Shown here: positions 10,081 to 22,373 of the stretch, piece after piece
Numbering within the stretch: the stretch's first letter is position 1
Layout: the number at the start of each line of letters is the position of its first letter
DNA from: Diplocarpon mali
Lineage: Eukaryota > Ascomycota > Leotiomycetes > Helotiales > Drepanopezizaceae
NCBI GenBank assembly: GCA_024741835.1
Contig: JAENRP010000307.1
Span: 30,608-52,980 of the forward strand
DNA: 22,373 bases
Reading direction: 5' to 3'
Translations under genes and position numbers: made by a program
Notes under the pieces: model-generated
Told to the model about the DNA's origin: nothing
Databases searched by the model: none
What the model saw: only the letters and a program-made list of their open reading frames with translations

Positions 10081-11022
10081 ATGGCCAGCGCCGGCGATCG
10101 ACCCTACGACCCCTACATCCCAGCCGGCGAGGCGCCCGCGGGAGGAAATGCGGCTCCAGGCAACCAAAGGACCGCTGCTCTACAAGCTGTAAGTTCACTT
10201 CTGTGCTCCGAGCTGCGCGAGATTGAGGCACCGATATGCGCGTCCTGGACGATGTCTCAACGATAACGAGGACGACGGTGATGGCCGAACCTTCCGCACA
10301 GCGACACGGGCACCGGAACCCGTGGAACGAAGCAGAATTGGCTGAGGGTGGTCTGAAAGGACGGGCTCTTGCGATTCTGCGGGTTGACATTGGAACTTTC
10401 GGATGCCATTGGGGTGTTGCGGGATGGTTTCAGAAACGAGCAATTTGCTGGCGTCCGCGGCATTTATACAAATGGCAGATAAAACGACGCGGAGATGGAT
10501 AACGGCATCCCTTAAGTAAAGGAGCAGCCAAAGCTGGAGACATTCTTGCCAGCCATTCTCATCATCATTTGCCAGAGGGTCATTCATCAGTCTTGGCACT
10601 GGACCCCATTTCGGCTTTCGGAATTGCGGGCTGTTATACTACATGCAGATGTGCTGACAAGTTTGGTCTAAAGCAAATTGACGATACTGTTGGTGTGATG
10701 CGTGAGAATATCAACAAGGTTTCCCAACGTGGCGAACGTCTCGACTCCCTTCAAGACAAGACCGACAACCTCGCGGTATCCGCACAAGGCTTCCGCCGAG
10801 GTGCAAACAGAGTTCGCAAGCAGATGTGGTGGAAAGGTACGACAGACACTCTTGCAGAAGAATCGTTACAGGGCTGAAGTTGTTATAGACATGAAGATGC
10901 GAATGTGCCTCATTGGAGGGATAATCATCTTGCTCATTGTTATTATTGTCCCATCGGGTATGTAGAGTCTATTTGTGACCTAGGATAAGGTTAACATCTC
11001 CGCAGTTGTGGCTACCAGATAA
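10081..11022 (+). CDS. synaptobrevin, exocytic R-SNARE (Snc1/Snc2, SynA homologue)
   Basis: This vesicle R-SNARE pairs with plasma-membrane Sso/Sec9-type SNAREs to fuse secretory vesicles and recycles through endocytosis. The model joins 10081-10188, 10674-10836, 10889-10957 and 11006-11022 for 118 aa, the usual fungal length. Residues 1-36 are a variable Pro/Gly/Ala-rich head. The SNARE motif (about 37-90) reads [20 protein letters not shown] and continues through [13 protein letters not shown]; the zero-layer arginine is R55. The tryptophan pair and basic residues at 84-95 precede a membrane anchor at about 96-115, and only a few residues follow it, as in tail-anchored SNAREs. Introns 2 and 3 are 52 and 48 nt. 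Intron 1 is 485 nt, with a GTAAGT donor, a CTGAC branch-like site and an AAG acceptor. Splicing gives LQA-QIDD, as in the family. Confidence 0.95.
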
Positions 11023-15007
<3,985 letters not shown>

Positions 15008-15705
15008 AGCGGAAAAGAACTGGCGTATCTGCATCCGCATTCTGGATTTTTTTGCCTCCTCCACTTTTCAAAAGTTTTGTGTCCGTCTCCCTAACATTTG
15101 CTCGTTCTGCTGAGGATCTCCACCAAATTTGCAGGAGATAGGCTAGCTGCGCAAATTATCGCGATCTGAAAATCAGGGACGTTCTGTATATAAGAATGGC
15201 AGTGAGAGAGAGGAGCAGAGAAAATCGGGAGAGAGCGTAGATGGAGGCTGTAGATCTTAGTAGCACCAGATTTAACCTGGGAAACCGAACGCTCGGCAAT
15301 GTGCTTCTAGTGTTGTTCGCTCGCTTAGATGTATTTCCGGTGCTGTCAAAAAGGAGGGCGAAGCGATAACCCGGATAATCAGTATAGCTACCTATATGGC
15401 TGTAAAGAAGCAGAGCTTTGCTATTCCCTGTCAACAGCTAAGAAATCGCTTTCTCTTCCGGTCGCCAGCCTCCTCTCTGTGGCATGGTGCGAGACCTGTC
15501 AAGAATCTGGAGCTACCATTTCTTCCTTTTTCTAAGCTTGTCTTATGACAGATATGCGGACGTGCCAGAATCAGACAGTGTTAGAGCTCGTGTTTACTTC
15601 TTGTCAAAGGTTTGAGCTAGATGTCACAAGTATATCGAGATTTGAAGTTCTTCCCGTGACTACCATCATTTCCTCACGCCTCCCATCCCCTCTCCCAAAA
15701 AGCCC
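15008..15705. other. convergent 3' intergenic region
   Basis: The arginine gene and the glycosyltransferase converge on this 700-bp gap, which should hold both 3' UTRs. Open frames at 15156-15434 and 15329-15535 have no recognisable character, and the frame at 15545-15883 runs into the glycosyltransferase gene antisense. I see no hairpin, repeat or RNA gene worth naming. Confidence 0.5.
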
Positions 15706-17481
15706 TCACAGATTCTTCTTGCCGAACAAGGCGCCCAGGCCGAGGTACAAGCTGACAAACGGCCCCAGCAGAATCATATCCCAGCTATTCCTCTTCCACC
15801 ACCCGATCCTCTTCGCTGGCGGCTCCAGCGCCGGTGGCCTCGCCATCTTGAAGCTCCCCGGCGCCTCCTGTCGCAGCTCATGATCGAACAGCACCTCCTG
15901 GACCTTCGTCGCCGCCTCCTGGGCACACACCTTCTGCCTCAGCACCGAGAGCGTCTGCATCCGCTTGCTGTTCATGCGAAAGCTGCCGTCCCGGTCCTCG
16001 AGCAGCAGCGTCGCCTTGTGCAGGGCCTCGGCGACGGTGAAGTCGTGCTTGTGCAGCCGCAGCGCCATGCCGCCGTTCTCCTCGCAGCGGAGCGCGTACG
16101 GATAGTGATCGCCGAAGATGGGCATGCACAGCATCGGCACGCCGTGGAAGATGGCCTCGTGCGCCGACTGCGCGCCCGCGTGCGTGATGAAGAGCTTCAG
16201 CGACGGGTGCTCGAGGATGGCGCGCTGTGGCGCGAACGGCACCATGAGGATGCTCGCCTTGACCGGCAGGTCGTCGTCCTCTCCTCCCGTCGGCTCCGGC
16301 TCAGCGCCCGACGGCAGGTTCCTGATGGACCAGATCGCGCCGTCAATCGCGCCCGACTTGAGCAGCGCCCGGATCGTGTCCCGCAGCTTGGTGTACCGCA
16401 CCAGGGTCATGGATGCGAGCGTGCCGAAGCCGATGTACACGACGCTGGTGCGCGCGGCGAGGAAGTCGGAGAATTCGGGCGTGAGAGGGGCCCAGGAGGC
16501 TTTCATGAGGGGCCCGACGGGGCAGACGAGCGGCTCGAGGGGGACGGGGGTTTCGAGGCCCATGAAGGAGTTGATGAAGCTGATGTGCGCGCGGTCCTTG
16601 ATTTCGGTGCTCTGCTTGCGGAGCGCTATCCGGTTTCTGATGAAGGGTATCAGTCCTGTGAGCAGGTTGAATGCGATCCATAACTCGCGGGTGCGCTGAA
16701 CGAGTGTGGCGTTCTCGGTGTTCATAAGCGTCTGTTGTTGGCCTGGGATACCGGCGATACCAGGTGCGCGACCTAGACTTCTTGAGGTCAGCGTCGCAGT
16801 TCTGCTCTCGTGTCTCTTCTTCTGGATGCCTGGGCGTCAGAACAGTGTGATCTCGCCTAAAATTCAGTCGAGCGTCCTCATTTCGGTTGGACGTCCTGAT
16901 GAGCGGCGACAAGGCGAAAACGAACGTGTGACCTACGGAAAGCTGATTTGTGTGCAGTATGTGGCGTAGGGGATATTGAATTCCAGAGCCAGATCTATCG
17001 CTGCTATCTCAAAGAAATCCGCAATAACAAAATCAACTTTCCCCGGACCAGTCCGTGGGGCCAGGAAAGGCTTGAGGTTCTTGTGGATCTCTGGATAGAA
17101 GGAATCGAAATACACCAGAGTCGACGCCATGGCCTTCAGACCTTTCCGTTCGGTGGCGACTGCCTCTCCCAAGTCGTGATGGATCTGGGCCGCCTTTTCA
17201 TCCATGGCATGGCACACGGGGATCGTGTTGGATACCCAGTCTGGCATGTTGTGAATCTGGCCCTCCATACCGGCGATGGTGATCCTGTGGCCATATTGGT
17301 GGAGGACCTCGCATATCTCCAGCACAGGTGCTTCACGCGCGGGAAGTCAGCTTTGGTTTCCCAGAGGACGCCTGGCTTTGGAGGAGGGAGAGGGAGAGAG
17401 ATGGGAAGTACTGAGATGCGTTCTCCTCCCCACCACCGCAATCGCGAGGATATGTCTCGGCTCGATAGAGGACGACGGCAT
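15706..17481 (-). CDS. UDP-glycosyltransferase (GT1 family) with C-terminal membrane anchor
   Basis: A GT1/UGT-type enzyme that transfers a sugar from a UDP-sugar to a small or lipid acceptor. The acceptor cannot be told from sequence. My model joins 17481-17412, 17330-16937 and 16801-15706 for 519 aa, a normal length. The 81-nt first intron (GTACTT donor, AAG acceptor) restores HLTPVLEICEVLHQYGH, which places the expected catalytic histidine at H22. The 135-nt second intron has a GTAGGT donor; acceptor CAG 16804-16802 keeps phase, but an AAG near 16782 would too. The C-terminal donor-binding motif is HPSLKLFITHAGAQSAHEA (353-371), with HAG in place of the usual HGG, followed by MPIFGDHYPYA. 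Residues about 495-514 form a membrane helix and the protein ends KKNL. There is no N-terminal signal peptide. It lies downstream of fat1 on the same strand. Confidence 0.88.
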
Positions 17482-18126
17482 GATTGATGAATGAGTGTGA
17501 TGCGATGCAGGCCCCTTGCCTAGGCAGACGAGGACCTCAGTGTACACATCTGGTTCGAGAAGCAGATGCAGGAACACACGGGCCCAGGTGAAACAAATAA
17601 AGAATAGAGAAACTCCTGGTCCCTATTGTGTACTTTCTGCTGACATGTCGCTTAGCTTAACGGAGCAGATTGGCCGCTGAGTCATCGGTGTCGGTCGTCG
17701 GTCGTCGGTCGTCGGTCGTCGGTCGCCATTCGGAGGATACGGATATTATGTCGATCATGTTTTATCTGCTTTTTCTGTTGGCAGATTCCTTGCAGCCGCA
17801 CGAGATGAACCTTGAGTCCCTGCCTGAGCAAACCTGACAGTTGCTCGGAACGGTGAAACGCAGAGTCGACGATACTTGGAAAGAAGATTGACAAGTAGAA
17901 ACGTGAGTATATGACCTCCCGCCTTGAAAAATAATAGCGATGGATTCTGTTTAGCAAATACACTTGCCGCTGTCAACGATTCCTACGAAGTGTTTTACTG
18001 GAAACTCACGGGTGACAGCCGAAGACTGGTATGCCAGACTGTTGCTCGTAGCAGACGCTTTCCGAGTACTGTAGTATCGCTTGTATTGACATGATAACCC
18101 GCGTATCTTCCCCGCCCCCAATACCC
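17482..18126. promoter_or_regulatory. region between fat1 and the glycosyltransferase
   Basis: This 645-bp spacer holds the 3' UTR of the leftward fat1 gene and the promoter of the leftward glycosyltransferase gene. It contains a tandem heptamer array at 17691-17725. Frames on the minus strand (17682-17963, 17755-17976) overlap the array or have no recognisable motif, so I do not call a gene. Confidence 0.5.
17691..17725. repeat. tandem heptamer repeat (TCGGTCG)5
   Basis: Five perfect head-to-tail copies of TCGGTCG occupy 35 bp, and a partial related TCGGTG precedes them. It is a minisatellite in non-coding DNA about 210 bp upstream of the glycosyltransferase ATG, so its copy number might vary between strains. 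Confidence 0.9.
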
Positions 18127-20335
18127 TCATAACCGGGCTTTCCCGAGCTGCAAATCCTCCCAATGCTCCGGATGAAAGTCGACATATGAGTTCCCTCTTC
18201 CGTGATCTCCAATCCACAGGACCTGCTCACGCGATTTGACCTTCTCAGGGTCCACGCCCTCTTCTCTGAGGGGGACTTTGTTCTGCTTGTTGTTGTGGAT
18301 TGGCGTCATCTGCTTGACGAGGCGAATGAACACCGGCACAGCGTACTTGGGCAGATGCTTTCTCGAGTGTCTATAATCTGTCAGAGGCCTGCTCGCAAAC
18401 TTCGGAAGGACTACTACACCTACTCGAGCAAGCCAGCAAAGTCGAAAGTCTCCCGTACAGCTGGATCGATGTAGAGTGCCGCGCATCCTGCCTTTCCGTC
18501 GTGCGATGGCAAAGAGACGCCATACACGTTCGCCTCTACCACACCGGGGTACCGGCCGAGGACTTCAGCAACTTCAGCTGTGCTGACATTCTCACCCTTC
18601 CATCGGAATGTATCACCAAGCCGGTCCATGAAGAACCATCGCCCGTCCTTCGTCCTCCGAAGGGCATCGCCAGTCCTGTACCACAGATCACCCTTCTTAA
18701 ACACATCCCTCTCAAACTTTTTCGATGTCGCTTCTGGGTTGTTGTAATAGCCAGAAAACTGCTTGGGGTCCGTGACTCTGACGATGATCTCCCCTCCCTG
18801 GTCATAGTTCTGTCGCAGTGCAAAGCCCGTCTTCGAGTCTCTCACCATCGTGCCAGATTCCTGGTCGATGAGGACTGGCACCAGAACGTTTCTATTCTGA
18901 CGCCGCAGGAATGCGCCATGATGGCCGACGGATGTTGCCAGATAGTCACCTCGACTGTGAACCATCAAGCCGAAAACCCCTTCTGACGAGCTGAAAAACT
19001 CTACGACTTCAGGAACGCCAAACCTCTCTCGAAACTTGAACCACACATCCGGCCTCAAGCCATTCCCATACATGCAACGAACCTTGTGGTCTTTATCCCG
19101 AGGTGATGGTGGCGCGGCGAGCAGATACCGGGCCGTTTCTCCCACGTACGTGATCCAGGTCGCCTGCGAATCGCGTACCTCGCTCCAGAATTTCGTCGTG
19201 CTGAACTTCTTGCCGATGCAGAGGGCGATGCCAGTCATCATCATAGTCACAGCCTGAACGCCTCCTGTGCCGTGATACATTGGCATACAGTCGTACCATC
19301 TGTCGCCCACAACTGTTCGGTGGGTGCCAGCCGCGTTCTGCATCTCACGTTAGCACGCATCTCTTACATGGCTACTCAGGTAGTCATGATCCATTCTGGT
19401 ATCTTACAACTGCACCCACGAAGAACACACGATCGATGTTGAAGGGAACGCCTTTTGGCAAGCCAGTCGTTCCACTGTGGCCATTAGTATGATACCCGGA
19501 ATCCGAGTCGCTCGAAACGTACCTGGTGTAGAACATGCACATAGGCCAGTCCGATCTGACCTCGTCTCTGTACTCGTCTCCTGGCCTTTCCGGCTTCAGG
19601 CTCAATATCTCGTTCCTGACCACCGAATCTAAAATGCATATCTCCAAATCCAATTCTCCCTCGAGCTGAGACCGGGATCCCTCTATTCTTTCCTGGATAG
19701 CAGGGTCATCATCCACCAGCATCAGCTTCGCACTACTGACTTTCAGACAATGCATCAGGGCATTCCCAGCCAGGTTGTAGTTTATCATAGCAGGCGCCGC
19801 GCCAATGGCCCACAGACCCAGCCACGCGAACACGAAATCCGGTGAGTTCGTCATGTAGAAATTGACATAGTCGCGAGGCTCGACGCCCTTGGATAGGAAC
19901 CATTGCGCGTACTGGTGTACCCGATCACCGGCTTGCGCCCAGGTATAGCAACCTTCTCGGGACCAGATGCAATCGTCGTTCGGCTTGGTGAGGACGAAGT
20001 GCTCAAAGAAATAGTAGAGGGAGAGGCGATTGGTCTGAGCTGTTTGATGCCTCAGACTTGCCGCACTCAAGTAGCAGGATCACGTACCAGCTTCTGTGTA
20101 GAGCTTTCCGATGGCTCTCCTCTTGTTCAGTTCCCGAATATCCTTCACTAGACCAAGCGTCCCGTCGAGGTACATCCCCCCGAGGACTGTACTGGCAGCG
20201 GCTGCTGCAGCTATCCGGGAGTTGCGTGTTAGCCATTGAAGCTATGCGTCTCACGTTGAGCAGAGGTTGAAAGCTTGGTTGTTGTTGATAAAGGTCGGTC
20301 TCAGTAAAGATCCGCGACTTACCAATAGCCGCCAT
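18127..20335 (-). CDS. FAT1: Fat1/FATP-type very-long-chain fatty acyl-CoA synthetase
   Basis: The enzyme activates long and very-long-chain fatty acids to CoA esters and, in yeast Fat1, also assists fatty-acid uptake. The model joins 20335-20323, 20210-20088, 20039-19523, 19474-19408, 19337-18424 and 18370-18127, for 625 aa. Introns are 112, 48, 48, 70 and 53 nt, and all phases fit. The first exon is only MAAI plus one base; splicing gives an Ala-rich hydrophobic N-terminus (about 2-17), a likely membrane segment. The AMP-binding P-loop is YTSGTTGLPKG (216-226), followed by MPMYHGTGG (258-266), a GNGL motif, YRTGD (460-464) and the FATP signature GDTFRWKGENVSTAEV (481-496). The C-terminus ARL fits the type 1 peroxisomal signal. 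No catalytic residue is missing. Fungi often have several Fat1 paralogues, so the exact orthologue is not settled. Confidence 0.94.
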
Positions 20336-21480
20336 TTCCGGGTAGTTATCTACTGGGACGGTTGGAGATATCCAAAGCTATAGCAAGGACGCGTTTGGTA
20401 TAAAAAATATCACACGATCAGGTGGTGTAACGAGTAATTGGGATTCAATGTTCAGCGTCTAGTAACTGATTGAATATTCAGAGTGGCTAGTCCACTACGA
20501 AAGGAGGCTCTGCTCAGCTTCCTTATGAACGTTTTCCTAATTAACCTTTAAGATGAAATTGTCTCCCCTGACTGCGGTATTCGTGACTGAGTGCTTATTA
20601 TCACAGATCAAGAACTCCAAGAGGGTTTTTGCTACTCAGTGAACGAGCTCAGCTATAGAACTGAAACCTACCCCACTTCTCTACCTACTACTTAGTCACG
20701 ACTCAGTTGGATTCTGCATGGACAGTTGTCTGAATGAGCTTTGTGAACAAGCCAAGTAGACAGGAGGCTCGGACGCAGCCATTAGCTACCTAGCTTAGCC
20801 TTTTGATGCAGTTCTTATTTTACACACTCGACCAAACTGCGATCTGTAACTAAAGACTGTTATCTAAGAGCTTGATAATACGAGGCAAAACAGCAATAGC
20901 GTCATTATGACCAAGAGCCACCGAAGTATGGAGTTGTAATACTATAAGCTCTCATCGTACTTTGACTTTGCAAGGGGGACTAGCATAAGGGTATTAAGCT
21001 TACGATGGTACGGCGGGTATCTCTTGTCCCCTGTTGACAGGGTGGCAGCGGAGGACTTGTTCAACACTATCTGATTCTTTTGGTTCTTGATCGGAAAAAG
21101 TAATGAGAAGTTCGGATTACTCTTGCATTAGATCTTAACCTAGCAGTGAGAGATTTCTCACCTCTTTCCTAGGATTCTAGCTGGCTGGTGCGAAATCAGA
21201 TGTCATACTACAAGGAAAAGACAAAGGATACTGGCTGTAATGTAGTAGGCTTAGACCCGTTCTACTACCAAACCAAGCCGAATACAGTATCACCTAGCCA
21301 GACAACTGCTTGTTTACTTCTTGCTTCTTAGCTGAAGCTGGGCTAAGATCTTATCCCATGATATAGAGTTCGATTCGCCCCACTAGTCCGTATTCGTGGT
21401 CTAAGCTCACTGTAAGAATAGTATTGCTGAGCTCGACAAACGAGTCGAGGGATTCAGAAACGAAATATACTCCTGACGTT
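20336..21480. promoter_or_regulatory. fat1 upstream region and AT-rich gene-free DNA
   Basis: The first few hundred bases should be the promoter and leader of the leftward fat1 gene. I did not see a CCTCGG-type fatty-acid regulator (FarA/FarB) site between 20336 and 20900. The rest is AT-rich with no open frame of note. A tRNA-like pair of promoter boxes at 21329-21376 is listed separately. Confidence 0.4.
21329..21376 (+). other. tRNA-like A-box/B-box pair without a foldable tRNA
   Basis: TAGCTGAAGCTGG at 21329-21341 fits the tRNA A-box, and GAGTTCGATTC at 21366-21376 is close to the B-box. They are spaced about as in a tRNA. The T-stem has mismatches and the acceptor arms do not pair, so this is not a working tRNA. 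It could be a decayed tRNA, a tRNA-derived SINE head or chance. Confidence 0.2.
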
Positions 21481-21611
21481 CTTGATTCGAAGCACGGTGG
21501 ATCAGTCAACCCACGAACCGTGCTCTATCATCAAACGTACTTTAAAACAACGATTTCGAGTACAAGTACAAAGAATAAGAGCCAGATGGCAAAGGGGGAT
21601 GTCCGGTGCCT

Positions 21612-21790
21612 GATCCACTGTACACGAAATAAAAAGGTCGTCGAGTTACCGCACTCCTCACGGGTTTGAGACGTTCGCTTGCTGCTCTCAATAGCTAGAA
21701 TCCCTACTTCTCAGCAGATTTCTGCCCTGGGTTTGATCCACTGTACTCGAGGTGTAGAAGGGGGAGTATCAATCTGCTTGTCGGTTGGAA
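21612..21790 (+). repeat. degenerate dispersed repeat R2, copy 2 (GATCCRCYGTAC motif)
   Basis: This is the partner of 8401-8630, in the same orientation and 13 kb away. The motif GATCCACTGTAC occurs at 21612-21623 and again at 21735-21746. The intervening DNA shares CTAGAATCCCTACTTCTCAG and other blocks with copy 1, but is about 47 bp shorter. A related inverted form, CGGTGGATCAG, lies upstream at 21495-21505. No protein is encoded. Confidence 0.6.
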
Positions 21791-22373
21791 GCATCCCTGC
21801 TCTGACTCAACGCAAATAACAATGATAGAAGTTTTCGCAAAAGCTAGCCATCGATCGATCTGTGCTGACAAACGAGCAGAGAAATACGAGCGCGGCGCCC
21901 TCCCCAGAGTCCTTGGCGTGAAAGGTTCAAAACAAACACGTGTTTGCCAAGTAACTTTGTAGCTGGTAGAACAAGAAAGCGCGCACTCCGTGCAAAGTGT
22001 AGAGTACGTTGTATGCGAGATCGATTATTTCCATAGGTTTTGGCAGATTTGCATAAAGTACACATACAATCTAAGTCCCGAGGGCAAGGGGAGGCAGAGG
22101 TGCGGCTGGCCTTTGCAAAGGGCCTTGGGCTTAGGCTTATGCTTAACGTAGACCCGCTTGTCTGTAAGGTCTCGGCCGAATACTTAGTCCATGGCGAAAT
22201 AATTTGAGGTTTTCTGTCTGTGCGCCATACTAGAACCTTCTATTGTGCAAGGGTTTCGATAAGGGGTACTGCCAATGAATAAAGGATGCTGATTTGCCGC
22301 TTTTATAGTATATTCTCTAAGAAATCAATATGAATTCGACATCTCAAGTACCAGTCCCTAAAACACCACGAAA
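21791..22373. other. right-edge gene-free DNA
   Basis: I see no gene in this last 580 bp. A 73-codon leftward frame at 21844-22065 has no recognisable feature. A perfect 14-bp palindrome (CAAACACGTGTTTG, 21933-21946) containing a CACGTG core is the only structured element I noticed. Confidence 0.4.
21933..21946. promoter_or_regulatory. 14-bp perfect palindrome with CACGTG core
   Basis: CAAACACGTGTTTG equals its own reverse complement, and its core is the E-box read by fungal bHLH factors such as Cbf1- or Pho4-like proteins. There is no gene next to it in the window, so a regulatory role is only a possibility, perhaps for a gene beyond the right edge. Confidence 0.3.

Noticed and set aside
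10195..10599. Open frames within synaptobrevin intron 1
   Set aside because: They lie in an intron whose removal restores the exact SNARE sequence, and they have no recognisable motif.
15880..16683. 267-codon rightward open frame inside the glycosyltransferase gene
   Set aside because: It is the antisense shadow of a GC-rich exon; its Arg/Val/Glu-rich product has no domain.
21424..21669. 81-codon rightward frame near R2 copy 2
   Set aside because: It runs into the repeat and has no recognisable feature; it is more likely part of repeat DNA than a gene.

Overview
The window is nuclear DNA from a filamentous ascomycete (Pezizomycotina). The genes carry short introns, mostly 48-81 nt, with GTANGT donors and CTAAC/CTGAC-like branch sites. 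The arginine enzymes are fused as an acetylglutamate kinase/reductase polyprotein, there is a fungal Dfg5/Dcw1-type GH76 enzyme, and the FATP-type acyl-CoA synthetase is fungal in form. A Eurotiales-like source is my best guess, but the sequence alone does not prove it.

Layout. At the left edge (about 37-197, +) there may be the last exon of an unrecognised gene. A GPI-anchored GH76 mannosidase/transglycosidase lies at 1202-2745 (-, four exons). A long GC-rich upstream stretch follows (2746-4560), and then an AT-rich gene desert (4561-9750). The desert holds degenerate repeats, one probable LTR-retrotransposon 3' end (polypurine tract plus a 200-bp LTR) and no convincing gene. A housekeeping block on the + strand comes next: synaptobrevin (10081-11022, four exons) and the mitochondrial arginine polyprotein (12270-15007, two exons). 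On the - strand are a membrane-tethered UDP-glycosyltransferase (15706-17481, three exons) and a Fat1/FATP very-long-chain acyl-CoA synthetase (18127-20335, six exons). The last 2 kb (20336-22373) are gene-free, and a degenerate repeat there matches one in the desert.

Spliced models were worked out by hand. Every intron was placed so that reading phase is preserved and family motifs are restored, and all five CDS totals are multiples of three: GH76 452 aa, synaptobrevin 118 aa, Arg polyprotein 888 aa, UGT 519 aa, Fat1 625 aa. The least certain junction is the second UGT acceptor.

The genes have separate cellular roles: cell-wall cross-linking, exocytic fusion, arginine synthesis, lipid activation and glycosyl transfer. 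The only adjacent pair that might cooperate is fat1 and the UGT, arranged head to tail. I see no CRISPR array, prokaryotic operon, convincing tRNA/rRNA gene or secondary-metabolite core enzyme. The observations most worth checking are the dispersed repeat family with its recurring 12-bp motif, the LTR end, the paired mitochondrial-processing motifs in the Arg polyprotein, and the conflicting targeting signals on the UGT.
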